Source of the DNA: Neolewinella agarilytica
GTDB taxonomy: Bacteria; Bacteroidota; Bacteroidia; Chitinophagales; Saprospiraceae
NCBI RefSeq assembly: GCF_900110645.1
Contig: NZ_FOFB01000004.1
Coordinates: forward strand, 124,001-188,000
DNA length: 64,000 nt
Direction of reading: 5' to 3'
A program made the translations under genes and the position numbers. The notes under the pieces are model-generated. The model searched no databases. It worked only from the letters and a program-made list of their open reading frames with translations, and was not told the origin of the DNA. This document shows, piece after piece, positions 26,100 to 35,344 of the stretch (position 1 is the first letter of the stretch; each line of letters opens with the position of its first letter).

Positions 26100-27992
26100 A
26101 TGCGTATTCTATTTTTATTTGTGCTCACGGCTATTTGCGTGCCTACCTCCGGTCAGGATGCTAGAACAACATCACTAATGGCGGATTACCTGGCACCAGA
26201 CCTGAGAGCAGCACAATCTGTTGCTCACGATTCGATTGTACATTACCGACGCCTGGAAGAGGAAAGCATGGCAGCAGGACAGCAATTACTTGGTGGGGAC
26301 GGGTTTTCCCGGTTTGCCTTAGGGTATAGTGTACCGGCAGTCTATGAGGCACAGTATGGTAGTGAGATGACGGCAAAGCTCGTGAGGCTTATGAAAAAAT
26401 GGGAGTTATCCCGAAAGCGACATATGCGCTGGGAGAATCTATACGCTCGGATCAGGGAACTGTCGATTAAAATCGGGCAAAAAGAAATCTATTCGACCTA
26501 CGGAAGCAAAACATTGAGCCTTCTCGAAAATGAAAAAAAACGGTCAGAATTAATTCACCGGGAACTTATACGAGGGGCTCTTTTCTTTCATATGTGGCAG
26601 GAAGGGGTTAGTGAGTACAGCCTGTCGCGCAGTGGTGGTGGCAGAATTTATAAATCCATAAACAAAGTTGAAGAAGCTATCCGGGATTTTAGTTTTCGGG
26701 GCCCAATGCCTGTTTATCAGGAATCCGTAACGGCGGGAGGGGCAATTCCGGCAAAGAACTTACTCTTCTCTTATCCCCAGAACCAACAAGCAAACTTTTA
26801 TCCCGACGAAAATATCCGGGTCATGGGCGCTGTGGTGCTGCGCAACTACTATAACTCCGGACTTAGTGAGGCCTCCCGTACCGGTATGCTCTGGGCTCGA
26901 TGGAAGAGCGCAGCGGGCAAGGTTCTGTATACCCGCGCCGTGTTCAGTGGCAAACAAATCAATTATCGTATTCCCCGCGACTTTCTCAACGCCCGTGAAG
27001 TTTACCAATTGGCCATCGTGAAGTCAAAGAACGATATTTATGATGAAGTACTGGATTTCTATGCGAAAAAAGAGATCAGCCAGTTAATTAACCAGGGGAT
27101 ATATCATCGGGAGAAAAAGGAGGTGGTTCCCGAAGAGACTTATTTCAAGGCTTACTTCAGAGTAAGTAGTTATGGTAGGTTTTTAGGCAAAACGATGCGG
27201 CAGAAGTTTACACCACTTGAAGGCCCGGGGATGGCCTACCGGTTCCGGGCAGAAGAACCTTTTGGCCCTGAGGAAGTAGCGGGCCTCCACGGAATGCCCA
27301 CTCAGGCATATTTTTCTTATTACGGATGCCCAGAGCCAGAAAGTATTCTGGATAAAATTTATGGAGCAGCAGCCCGTACTTTTTATGCTCACCCGACTCA
27401 GGAATACGTAGACTACCTGAAGCGAAATAAAGAACAGTTAAATCTCGACAGCCTTATCGCCATCGAGTTTTTACCCTATAAGGAGCGGGTAAGTAAATAT
27501 CGCCGGCTCACTTATACCGACGTAGATGGTAAAAGGCTCCGCGTAACCTCTAAAAAACTACCTCTGCCCGCAAAACCAAATCACAGGAGCCACATTTACG
27601 CCTCGGCGGAGGTCCAACCCATTACGGAGACCATCTTTAAAAACCCGACGCTGTACAAAATGACTGCCGGAGAATTGATTCTCAGAGATACTTTTCCGGA
27701 AGCCGTTCAGCGAATCGCACTGGATATTGCTCCGGTCTTTGAAGAACGCGCCGAAGAATACGCTGATCTGTTACGCGAGCTTAATGCTCTCTCGCCGCAA
27801 GTACCGGCAGGAACGGATTTCTCAACTCTTGTAAAGGAAATAAACGCTTCATACGTTACAGATCCTTACAACGAAAACATGGTGGGGCTGAAAACGTGCT
27901 TCCCTGAAAAAATCAACATTGGTTATAGTTTGCCCATGCGTGCCATGGCGACAACTTCAGGAACTATGGAACTTGAAAAGAAGAAGGAATAA
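26100..27992 (+). CDS. Large exported protein of unknown function, last gene of envelope cluster
   Basis: 630 residues with signal peptide MRILFLFVLTAICVPTSGQ. Residues 30-210 are strongly helical with many charged residues (KLVRLMKKWELSRKRHMRWE, KRSELIHRELIRGALFFHMW) and could form a coiled bundle. Residues 240-400 have mixed strands, including a Tyr-rich part (AYFSYYGCPEPESILDKIYG). No enzyme motif, lipobox or sorting domain was recognised. It starts five bases after the previous stop and is the last gene of the run; the next gene downstream is unrelated and 155 bases away. It may be the structural or effector component; that is inference. Confidence 0.55.
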   Translation: MRILFLFVLTAICVPTSGQDARTTSLMADYLAPDLRAAQSVAHDSIVHYRRLEEESMAAGQQLLGGDGFSRFALGYSVPAVYEAQYGSEMTAKLVRLMKKWELSRKRHMRWENLYARIRELSIKIGQKEIYSTYGSKTLSLLENEKKRSELIHRELIRGALFFHMWQEGVSEYSLSRSGGGRIYKSINKVEEAIRDFSFRGPMPVYQESVTAGGAIPAKNLLFSYPQNQQANFYPDENIRVMGAVVLRNYYNSGLSEASRTGMLWARWKSAAGKVLYTRAVFSGKQINYRIPRDFLNAREVYQLAIVKSKNDIYDEVLDFYAKKEISQLINQGIYHREKKEVVPEETYFKAYFRVSSYGRFLGKTMRQKFTPLEGPGMAYRFRAEEPFGPEEVAGLHGMPTQAYFSYYGCPEPESILDKIYGAAARTFYAHPTQEYVDYLKRNKEQLNLDSLIAIEFLPYKERVSKYRRLTYTDVDGKRLRVTSKKLPLPAKPNHRSHIYASAEVQPITETIFKNPTLYKMTAGELILRDTFPEAVQRIALDIAPVFEERAEEYADLLRELNALSPQVPAGTDFSTLVKEINASYVTDPYNENMVGLKTCFPEKINIGYSLPMRAMATTSGTMELEKKKE

Positions 27993-28147
27993 AAAGAGAA
28001 AGGTCAAATAATGGTATAGTTCTTAGCTTGGGCGATTGAGGTCGCTTCTGGCCGCTCGCTGCTTCCGGATAAGGGTTGGTTGAAGTAAAGTAAGCCCAAA
28101 CACTTCTGCGGCGAAGTCAATTCTTTTCCTGAAAAATTTCTCTTCCC

Positions 28148-28648
28148 ATGCCCCCCTCCCGAATCATCCATCTCCCACCCAAAAAACTCCTAGGTCATTC
28201 CCGCCGGATGTCCTTGTCTGCCAACGAAACGATAGCTATGTTTCGGGGTTTTATGTCGAAGGTGAAAACAATCGAAAACCGAACCAACGAAAGCGTAATC
28301 GATCTCAGGATTTATGATGCCGGAACGGACCTGGCAACTTTCAGCCCCATGACTCCCTTCACGAAATGGGTCGCCGTTGAGGTAAACGAGTTCCCGGCTG
28401 ACGGAAGAGACCTTGCCCGCTACAACTTTTCTGGCGGACTTTACGCCATGTTTCTCCATCGGGGTCCCGCATCCGCCTTCGGGAAGGTAATCGGTCAAAT
28501 CTTCGGTCAGTGGCTTCCAGGCTCGGGCTATTTGCTCGATGATCGGCCTCACTTTGAAGTCTTACCCAAAGGCTACCGGATGGATGATCCTGACGCTGAA
28601 GAAGAAATCTGGATTCCCATAAAGCCAACCGAAAGGCCAGCGGAGTAG
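28148..28648 (+). CDS. GyrI-like small-molecule-binding domain protein
   Basis: 166 residues without signal peptide. The C-terminal part reads GGLYAMFLHRGPASAFGKVI, WLPGSGYLLDDRPHFEVLP, and ends AEEEIWIPIKP, which is the signature of the GyrI-like / AraC effector-binding fold. Such stand-alone domains bind hydrophobic ligands or hydrolyse xenobiotics. No DNA-binding domain is attached. A low-complexity CATTCTCCC repeat follows the gene. Confidence 0.8.
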   Translation: MPPSRIIHLPPKKLLGHSRRMSLSANETIAMFRGFMSKVKTIENRTNESVIDLRIYDAGTDLATFSPMTPFTKWVAVEVNEFPADGRDLARYNFSGGLYAMFLHRGPASAFGKVIGQIFGQWLPGSGYLLDDRPHFEVLPKGYRMDDPDAEEEIWIPIKPTERPAE

Positions 28649-28650
28649 TT

Positions 28651-28728
28651 TCATTCATTCCCACCATTCCCTCATTCTCCCATTCCCTCATTCTCCCATT
28701 CCTTCATTCTCCCATTCCTTCATTCATT
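28651..28728. repeat. Short tandem repeat CATTCYCTCATTCTCC
   Basis: About five imperfect copies of a 14-16 base unit (CATTCTCCCATTCC) fill the gap between two genes up to the start codon at 28729. A similar low-complexity block lies at 51915-51978. Confidence 0.85.
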
Positions 28729-29154
28729 ATGTATCTATTCGTCTACGGCACTTTGATGAGCAATATTCCCTCTTCTATGAGCAAGTTTTTGCGGCGAAGG
28801 GGCACCTTAATTGGAAAAGGAACGGTAGTCGGAACATTGTATGATCTGGGACAATACCCTGGCTTTGTCGCTGGTGGCGAAGGCAAAGTGAAAGGAGAAT
28901 TGTATCGCCTGGAAGAAGCCCGGGCTGAACAAACGATGGAAATGCTGGACGCCTACGAATCCGTCACTGGTGCTCCGGAGGATGAATACCGCAAAATTGA
29001 GCTGAAGGTCACCGTCGGAGACGGAGGGACCTTTACGGCTGTTACCTACGAGTTCACGAAGTCAGTAGTGGATAAAAAGACTATTCCGCTAGGGAACTAC
29101 TCCGCTTTTTACCCGACAAACACCGAGCACCAGCGCTTCGTGAATGGCGGCTGA
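28729..29154 (+). CDS. Gamma-glutamylcyclotransferase family protein
   Basis: 141 residues of the GGCT/AIG2-like fold. The N-terminus MYLFVYGTLMSN contains the YGTL substrate-binding loop, and the acid/base Glu is in LDAYESV. The conserved DLGQYPGFVAG and VKGELYRLE segments are present. Family members cyclise gamma-glutamyl groups to 5-oxoproline. Cytosolic. Starts inside a short repeat block. The next gene (sbcD) follows 88 bases later. Confidence 0.9.
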   Translation: MYLFVYGTLMSNIPSSMSKFLRRRGTLIGKGTVVGTLYDLGQYPGFVAGGEGKVKGELYRLEEARAEQTMEMLDAYESVTGAPEDEYRKIELKVTVGDGGTFTAVTYEFTKSVVDKKTIPLGNYSAFYPTNTEHQRFVNGG

Positions 29155-29242
29155 GTGCATTTGCTAACAACAAGCGTACCTTTCCGCCTCCAAAATGCAG
29201 TAGCCCAAAGAACTAAAATACCAAAGAACCAAAATACCCCCC

Positions 29243-30514
29243 TTGCGCATCCTCCATACAGCAGACTGGCACCTTGGCCACCGCCTCTACGAGCGGGACC
29301 GCACCGAAGAACACCGGGCGGCGCTGGCGTGGTTACTCCAGACCATTGAGGAGGAAAGAGTAGACTTGCTGGTCATTGCCGGTGATATTTTTGACGTCAC
29401 TAATCCGGCAAATCAGGCGAGGGAGCTATACTACGATTTTCTGGGTAAGCTGATCAAAACGCGCTGCGAAGCGGCGGTCATTATTGGAGGGAACCACGAC
29501 TCTGCGACGATGCTGGATGCGCCCCGGGGACTGCTGCAATCGCTTCAGTTGCATGTGGTGGGGGCGGCGCGGGCGCAGGTGCAAAGCGAAGTTCTCCGAA
29601 TAGCCATGCCCGGCAAAGACAGCCCCTCCGTGCTGGTGGCTGCGGTTCCTTACCTGCGGGAACGGGACTTGCGCAAGGGACAGTTCGGTGAAAAATCCGA
29701 AGACCGCCTGACGGCCATGCGCGCCGGCATTCGCCAGCACTACGAGGAAGTAGCTGCCGCCGCCGAGGCTATGCGCCAGGCCGGCGAACCCATCATAGCC
29801 ACCGGCCACCTCTTCGCCAGCGGAGCAACGGACGCCGAGGATAAGAAGTCCCACATCTATCAGGCAGACGAGCATAACATCGACGCCGGTCACTTCCCGG
29901 ACTGCTTCGACTACGTGGCCCTGGGCCACGTGCACCGGGCGCAGAGCGTGGGAGAGAAAGATCACGTTCGTTATTCCGGTAGCCTCATCCCCCTCACTTT
30001 CGTGGAAGGGCAGCGGCCCCGCTCGGTCCGAATCGTAGACCTGGGTAAGGCCGGAGAGAAAGTCAGCAGCCATAAGCTCGAGGTTCCCTACGCCCGCAAC
30101 CTTCACCGGGTAAACGGCCCGCTGGAAAGCATCCTGCTGGAGCTGCAAACCCTGGCCACCCGCTACCTCGCCGAAAAGCCAGCGCTGCAACCCTGGGTCG
30201 AGGTGAAAATCCAAACCGATACGCGTATCCCGAATCTTCGCCGGACCCTGCTGGACGCCGTCCGCGCCGTGAGCGATGCTGAAGGGGACCGACTCCCACT
30301 AGAGATCGTCCGGATCTCTACGGAAAGGCAAAGCCCCGTCCCGCAGGATTGCGGGACGCCCCAAGACACCCGCCAGCTCAACGAGCTTGACCCCGAAGAC
30401 GTCTTCACCCGCCTCCTCGCCACCGAAGGCGGCGATGCTGAAACCACCACCGCCCTGCTATCCGATTTCCGCACCCTGCGTAACTGGATGAACGATGAAA
30501 TGACTGCCGAATGA
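29243..30514 (+). CDS. sbcD: Exonuclease SbcD subunit
   Basis: 423-residue metallophosphoesterase subunit of the SbcCD nuclease, which cleaves hairpin and cruciform DNA and processes protein-blocked ends. Phosphoesterase motifs: HTADWHLG (I), VIAGDIFD (II), IIGGNHDS (III), TGHLFASG and LGHVHRAQ (IV, V). The start is TTG at 29243, giving the canonical N-terminus RILHTADWHLG; no ATG is available nearby. It overlaps sbcC by four bases (ATGA). A copy of the dispersed GC-rich motif (29566-29584) is in frame, encoding ARAQVQ. Confidence 0.95.
   Translation: MRILHTADWHLGHRLYERDRTEEHRAALAWLLQTIEEERVDLLVIAGDIFDVTNPANQARELYYDFLGKLIKTRCEAAVIIGGNHDSATMLDAPRGLLQSLQLHVVGAARAQVQSEVLRIAMPGKDSPSVLVAAVPYLRERDLRKGQFGEKSEDRLTAMRAGIRQHYEEVAAAAEAMRQAGEPIIATGHLFASGATDAEDKKSHIYQADEHNIDAGHFPDCFDYVALGHVHRAQSVGEKDHVRYSGSLIPLTFVEGQRPRSVRIVDLGKAGEKVSSHKLEVPYARNLHRVNGPLESILLELQTLATRYLAEKPALQPWVEVKIQTDTRIPNLRRTLLDAVRAVSDAEGDRLPLEIVRISTERQSPVPQDCGTPQDTRQLNELDPEDVFTRLLATEGGDAETTTALLSDFRTLRNWMNDEMTAE
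29566..29584 (+). repeat. Dispersed GC-rich motif inside sbcD
   Basis: GGCGCGGGCGCAGGTGCAA differs by one base from the intergenic motif. It uses the same reading frame as the copy in the membrane protein at 13046 (AR-x-QVQ). Confidence 0.55.
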
Positions 30515-33500
30515 GGATACTGCGCATCGGCATCACCAACCTCAATTCGCTGCGGGGAACGCAGACGATCGACTTCACCACGGACCCACTGGCGAGTAAC
30601 CAACTCTATGCCATCGTGGGGCCCACCGGCGCTGGTAAGACGACCATCCTGGATGCCATCACCCTGGCGCTCTACGGCCAAACCGAGCGGAACAAAGATG
30701 AAAAAGACCGCAAAGACGGTAGCGGTAGCATCATGAGTTATGGCGAAGGTGAATGCCGTGCGGAGCTGGAATACGAAACCTCCGCTGGCCGCTTCCGCAA
30801 CGTCTGGCACCGGCAGCGCGCCCACAAGAAACCCGAAAAAGACCTGACCGCCAGCCGCCGGGAAATCAATAAATGGAACCCTAAAACGGAAGAGTGGGAC
30901 CTGCTGGCCACCAAGAAAAAAGAGGTTGATGAGCAGACGGTGAAAACTGTGGGCCTTGATTACGAACGCTTCGTCCGGAGCGTAATGCTTACGCAGGGTG
31001 ACTTTGCCCGATTCCTGAAAAGTAAGCCGGGGGACAAGGCCGCCATCCTGGAAAAAATCACCGGAACGGAGATTTACAAGGACCTCAGCATCGCTGCCTT
31101 TGCCCGCGCCAAACTGGCCCGCGAAGCCCACGACCGGGCGACCCAGGAACTGGAATCCTCTCCGCCCCTGAATACGGAAGACCGGCAGCGGCTCAATGAA
31201 CAGGCGATCCGGCAAAAAGCCGAGCTGGACAATTTGAAAAAAACAGTCGCTAAAGTAGTTGGTCAGCTGGCTTTGTACGAGCAGTTGGGAACGCTGCAAG
31301 CAAAAGAGACAACGGCCAAAACTGAGGTCGAGCGACTGGAAAAAGCCTGGTCCTCGGCCTCCGTGGATCGTGACCGGCTGGCTAAAAGCGATGCCCTGCA
31401 AGCCCTGCGCTCCGATCTGGAAGCCGAACTGCGTTTGGCTCAATCGTTGGCTAAACTAACGGAAGATCTGAGCGCCATTGCACTGGAGCATACCACACTG
31501 GACGGCGGGCTTAAGGTAGCAACGGAGGCCATTGCCTCCGCCCAGGAAAAACTCAATGACTACTATGAGAAGCTGCCCGCCCGGGAAAAAAAGTTTGCCA
31601 AAGTAGCCGAACTGGAGCGAGAAATTACCTCTCTGCAGAAGGACATGGAACTGGACCAGAAACGGCAAAAAAGCCTGGAGCAAAGTCTTGGCGAGCAGCG
31701 GGCCAAGGGAGCCGAACTGGAGCAATCCATCGTTGCCATCCGCAGGGAGTTGGCCGGGCTGGAACCAGAAAAAATCCGGGAGCGCCTGGAAGCTTTAGAG
31801 GGCTCCATTCCTCTTGCAGGTAAGGAGCGGGAGGCTTTGGAACTACGCCTGAATCGCCGCCGGACGGCGGATCGCCTGGCGGCAGAGGAGGCGCTGGCCA
31901 TTAAGGCCAACGCTTCGTTAAAGGCGTCCATGTCGGCTTTGACCACTGCCGAGAAGGCCGTGGCGGAGGCGGAGCTTGCCCTCAAAGATCGCCAGCTGGT
32001 TGTTAATAACCTGCGCCTGAGTGCTTCCCTCAGCGAACACAAACACAACCTGAAGCCGGGCGAAGAATGTCCGGTTTGTGGTGCCATTGAACACCCGGGC
32101 CTTAAAAACTTTGAGCCGGTCACCGACTCCGCCCTTGAGCGGACGCAGGCCGACGAAAAACGTGCGCAGGCAGAATTGGCATCCCGCCGGGAGGCGCTGG
32201 ACAAGGCTCGCCGGTCGGAGACGGACCTACGCCGGCAGGTGGATGGCCACCAGGCATTGATCAGTGAACTGAGCACCCAGCTTGGCACGGTAGAGACGGA
32301 AGCCGCATCGGTAGCCTCCTTAGCGGAGCAGCTCAAAACCCTGAACGAGCGAATACAGGCCGAGAGCGAAGAGCAAAGTAAGCTGCGGAGTCTGCAGGTA
32401 AAACTGCCTAAACTGCTTACACTGGAAACGGAATCAGCCTCAGTAAAAGCCAGGGTAGGGGAGCTGGAGACAGAGCTTAAGGCGGTAACCGGTACCCTGG
32501 AAGCAGCCCGAAAAGCGGCTGCCGGAAAACGGGAGAAAATCAGGGCGGAAGTAGGCGACCGCACCGCCGAAGAATGCCGGGAACTTACCCGGAAGAAAAA
32601 GGAGGAGTTGATGGCTGCACTGGCTTCCGCAGAAAAGCAGGCCAGTGAGCGGAAAACGGAATTGGCGGCTCTGGTATCCCGTCAGGCGGTCATCCGGGAA
32701 CAGAGCGATAAGCAAACGGCCGAGCTGAAAGTGGTGCGCGAGCGGCTTGCAGCCGGACTCGCCGAAAAGGGCCTGTCCTCCGATCAGGCCCGTCAAACCC
32801 TGCTTCCCGAAAACGAAACCCTGCACCTGCGTGCGCGCCTGAACGAATTGACGACCGAACGGGCGACGGCCAAAAGTGCCTATGCTCTTCTCATTGCTGA
32901 ACTGGCCGAGGCTGCCAAGCTAACCCATGATCTCCCTGACCGGGAGACACTGGATAAAGAAAAAGCGCAGCAGGAATTCGCCGTTAGTGAAGCCGACCGA
33001 ATGATCGGTGCCATTGAGCTGCAAATCAAGCAGGATGATGCTCGTATTGCGGCGGTAGCCGAACAGCAGGCTCGTCTGGAGGGCATTCGTAAAGAGGCCG
33101 ATCGGTGGGCGCGCCTGAACGACCTCATCGGCTCCGCCGACGGGAAAAAGTTTCGCAGCTACGCCCAGGCCATTACCCTGCAGCAACTCATTGAAGTAGG
33201 CAACGACCACCTGAGGCGCATCAACCCGCGCTATCGCATGGCTTACGAGCCGCCGGAAGCCGGCGGCCCCGAAAAGCTCGAAATGGTCATCATCGATCAG
33301 TACCAAAACGATAACCGGCGGACGATCTACACCCTCTCCGGCGGAGAATCTTTCCTTATCAGTCTGGCCCTCGCTCTGGGACTGTCTGATTTGGCCGGCG
33401 GCAGCTCCATGATGCAATCCCTGTTCATTGATGAAGGCTTCGGTACTCTCGACGGCAAAACCCTCGATCAGGCCATGACCACCCTGGAACAACTCCAGGC

Positions 33501-33621
33501 TCAGGGCAAAACCATCGGGCTCATCTCCCACGTTCCCCAACTCCGCGAACGCATCCACTGCCAGATTCGTCTGGAGCCGGTGGGCGACGGCTTTAGCCGC
33601 TTAGAGGTGGTGGATGGTTGA
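30511..33621 (+). CDS. sbcC: Exonuclease SbcC subunit (SMC-like ATPase)
   Basis: 1036 residues, ATPase partner of SbcD. Walker A GPTGAGKTTILDAI lies at residues 34-47, and the Q-loop region is VMLTQGDFARFLKS. Two long coiled-coil arms flank the zinc hook CPVCGAIEHP near residue 520. The C-terminal lobe has signature YTLSGGESFLISLALALGLS and Walker B LFIDEGFGTLD. Start ATG overlaps the sbcD stop. Followed by a 1.2-kb repeat region, with no further genes in the operon. Confidence 0.96.
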   Translation: MRILRIGITNLNSLRGTQTIDFTTDPLASNQLYAIVGPTGAGKTTILDAITLALYGQTERNKDEKDRKDGSGSIMSYGEGECRAELEYETSAGRFRNVWHRQRAHKKPEKDLTASRREINKWNPKTEEWDLLATKKKEVDEQTVKTVGLDYERFVRSVMLTQGDFARFLKSKPGDKAAILEKITGTEIYKDLSIAAFARAKLAREAHDRATQELESSPPLNTEDRQRLNEQAIRQKAELDNLKKTVAKVVGQLALYEQLGTLQAKETTAKTEVERLEKAWSSASVDRDRLAKSDALQALRSDLEAELRLAQSLAKLTEDLSAIALEHTTLDGGLKVATEAIASAQEKLNDYYEKLPAREKKFAKVAELEREITSLQKDMELDQKRQKSLEQSLGEQRAKGAELEQSIVAIRRELAGLEPEKIRERLEALEGSIPLAGKEREALELRLNRRRTADRLAAEEALAIKANASLKASMSALTTAEKAVAEAELALKDRQLVVNNLRLSASLSEHKHNLKPGEECPVCGAIEHPGLKNFEPVTDSALERTQADEKRAQAELASRREALDKARRSETDLRRQVDGHQALISELSTQLGTVETEAASVASLAEQLKTLNERIQAESEEQSKLRSLQVKLPKLLTLETESASVKARVGELETELKAVTGTLEAARKAAAGKREKIRAEVGDRTAEECRELTRKKKEELMAALASAEKQASERKTELAALVSRQAVIREQSDKQTAELKVVRERLAAGLAEKGLSSDQARQTLLPENETLHLRARLNELTTERATAKSAYALLIAELAEAAKLTHDLPDRETLDKEKAQQEFAVSEADRMIGAIELQIKQDDARIAAVAEQQARLEGIRKEADRWARLNDLIGSADGKKFRSYAQAITLQQLIEVGNDHLRRINPRYRMAYEPPEAGGPEKLEMVIIDQYQNDNRRTIYTLSGGESFLISLALALGLSDLAGGSSMMQSLFIDEGFGTLDGKTLDQAMTTLEQLQAQGKTIGLISHVPQLRERIHCQIRLEPVGDGFSRLEVVDG

Positions 33622-33686
33622 GCCGTCAGCTATGGGATAATCTTTTCTACCGGGGATTAGAATGATAGGGTGTAAGAATTATAGAA

Positions 33687-34560
33687 TTACCTCCCTTTTC
33701 TGTGTACCTCTGTGAAAACCTCCGTGTCCCTCGGTGGTTAAAAACGGCCACACGAGCCTACTTTGATCTGAACTCCCCGTCGCGCAGTGACCAAAATCTG
33801 TGCAAATCCGTGCTAATCTGTGGTTAAAACTACGAAGCAGCCCCCTCCTTTGTGTACCTCTGTGAAAACCTCCGTGCCCCTCTGTGGTTAAAAACGGCCA
33901 CACGAGCCTACTTTGATCTAATCTCCCCGTCGCGCAGCGATTAAAATCTGTGCTTCAAACCTGTGTAAATCCGTGCTAATCTGTGGTTAAAACTACGAAG
34001 CACCTCCCTCCTCTGTGTACCTCTGTGAAAACCTCCGTGTCCCTCGGTGGTTAAAAACGGCCACACGAGCCTACTTTGATCTAATCTCCCCGTCGCGCAG
34101 CGACCAAAATCTGTGCTTCAAATCTGTGTAAATCCGTGCTAATCTGTGGTCAAACCTGCGAAGCAGCCCTCTCCTCTGTGTACCTCTGTGAAAACCTCCG
34201 TGCCCCTCTGTGGTTAAAAATGGCCACACGAGCCTACTTTGATCTAAACACTCCGTCGCGCAGCGACCAAAATCTGTGCTTCAAATCTGTGTAAATCCGT
34301 GCTAATCTGTGGTCAAACCTGCGAAGCAGCCCTCTCCTCTGTGTACCTCTGTGAAAACCTCCGTGTCCCTCGGTGGTTAAAAACGGCCACACGAGCCTAC
34401 TTTGATCTAATCTCCCCGTCGCGCAGCGATTAAAATCTGTGCTTCAAACCTGTGTAAATCCGTGCTAATCTGTGGTTAAAACTACGAAGCAGCCCCCTCC
34501 TCTGTGTACCTCTGTGAAAACCTCCGTGTACCTCCGTGGTTAGAAAACAGCCACACGAGA
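33687..34560. repeat. Tandem array of ~163-bp units, about five copies plus part
   Basis: Each unit contains CTCTGTGTACCTCTGTGAAA, then CCTCCGTGTCCCTCGGTGG, GCCACACGAGCCTACTTTGA, CCCGTCGCGCAGCGACCAAA and TGTGTAAATCCGTGCTAATC. The GCCACACGAG anchor recurs at about 33748, 33898, 34060, 34222, 34386 and 34550. The first interval is shorter (150) because one sub-block is missing. No unique spacers, so not CRISPR. The 33622-34812 gap holds no gene; short frames here come from the repeat. Confidence 0.9.
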
Positions 34561-34812
34561 CTCCCCCAATCAATTGGTTATCAGCCCCTCCGGAAATCCC
34601 GAACTTCAACGTTTGCATTTCCAATCCATAAACCCTAGCTTACCAGTACTCCCGGAGATTTCTTATCCATTGGTCGATGGTTTCCGGACTGCCGACGATG
34701 ATATTTATCAACGGGCGAACGAATAGCCCCTCCACGGGGTTTTCATTTAAAATAAACCTGGAGCGCCATCAGTTATCTGAGCTCTGATTTCTTAACCAAA
34801 ACCTGACATTAT

Positions 34813-35184
34813 ATGCAGATTACCATTCACAAGTCCGGAGAACTCCTGGACAGTACTAAGCAGGTCATCAATGATAAAGTAACCAAGCTGGAGACCTTCT
34901 ACGACCGGATCGAGCGTGCCGACGTCTACATCAAAGACGACGACGGCACGGCCGCCAACGGTCATAAAGTGGAAGTTCGCCTGGCCATCCCGGGTAACGA
35001 TCTCTTCGCCGAGTATACTGACCCCAGTATCAAGCGCGCCATTGCTGACGTTACGGAAGCACTGCGCCGCCAAATCAAAAAACATAAGGAAAAGGAACAA
35101 GCCCGGAATTCTGCCGGACCTTCCGTTATGCCCGTCCAGGATGAATTGGATGAGGATATTGCTGTCTCTGAGGAGCAGCTCTAA
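34813..35184 (+). CDS. hpf: Ribosome hibernation-promoting factor (HPF/YfiA family)
   Basis: 123 residues, short HPF type. It binds the 30S subunit and silences ribosomes in stationary phase. The family fold is seen in MQITIHKSGELLDSTKQVIN, KVTKLETFYDRIERADVYIK, the KVEVRLAIPGNDLFAE strand and DVTEALRRQIKKHKEKEQ helix. The last 25 residues are an unconserved acidic tail. A terminator follows. Confidence 0.92.
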   Translation: MQITIHKSGELLDSTKQVINDKVTKLETFYDRIERADVYIKDDDGTAANGHKVEVRLAIPGNDLFAEYTDPSIKRAIADVTEALRRQIKKHKEKEQARNSAGPSVMPVQDELDEDIAVSEEQL

Positions 35185-35229
35185 GAGATTCTCGATTAGC
35201 TTCGCTGAGCCCTTTGGGGTTCTCGATTT

Positions 35230-35267
35230 ACGGCCTCTATTGCTAAGCAGTAGGGGCCGTATTCTTT
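35230..35267 (+). terminator. Terminator after hpf
   Basis: ACGGCCTCTATTGC pairs with GCAGTAGGGGCCGT, followed by ATTCTTT. It lies 45 bases after the hpf stop. Confidence 0.6.
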
Positions 35268-35344
35268 GGAGGTAAATCAAAAATCATGAATCGGGAATCG
35301 GGAATAGAGAATCGTCTGCATATCTTTGGCCCAAACTTTTCCCC

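Noticed and set aside
30163-31443. 426-residue minus-strand frame opposite sbcD/sbcC
   Set aside because: Antisense shadow across two conserved genes; composition mirrors the codon bias of the sense strand.
33679-34624. Small minus-strand frames (GGFHRGTQRRGLLRSFNHRL)
   Set aside because: They are translations of the ~163-bp repeat units and recur with each copy.
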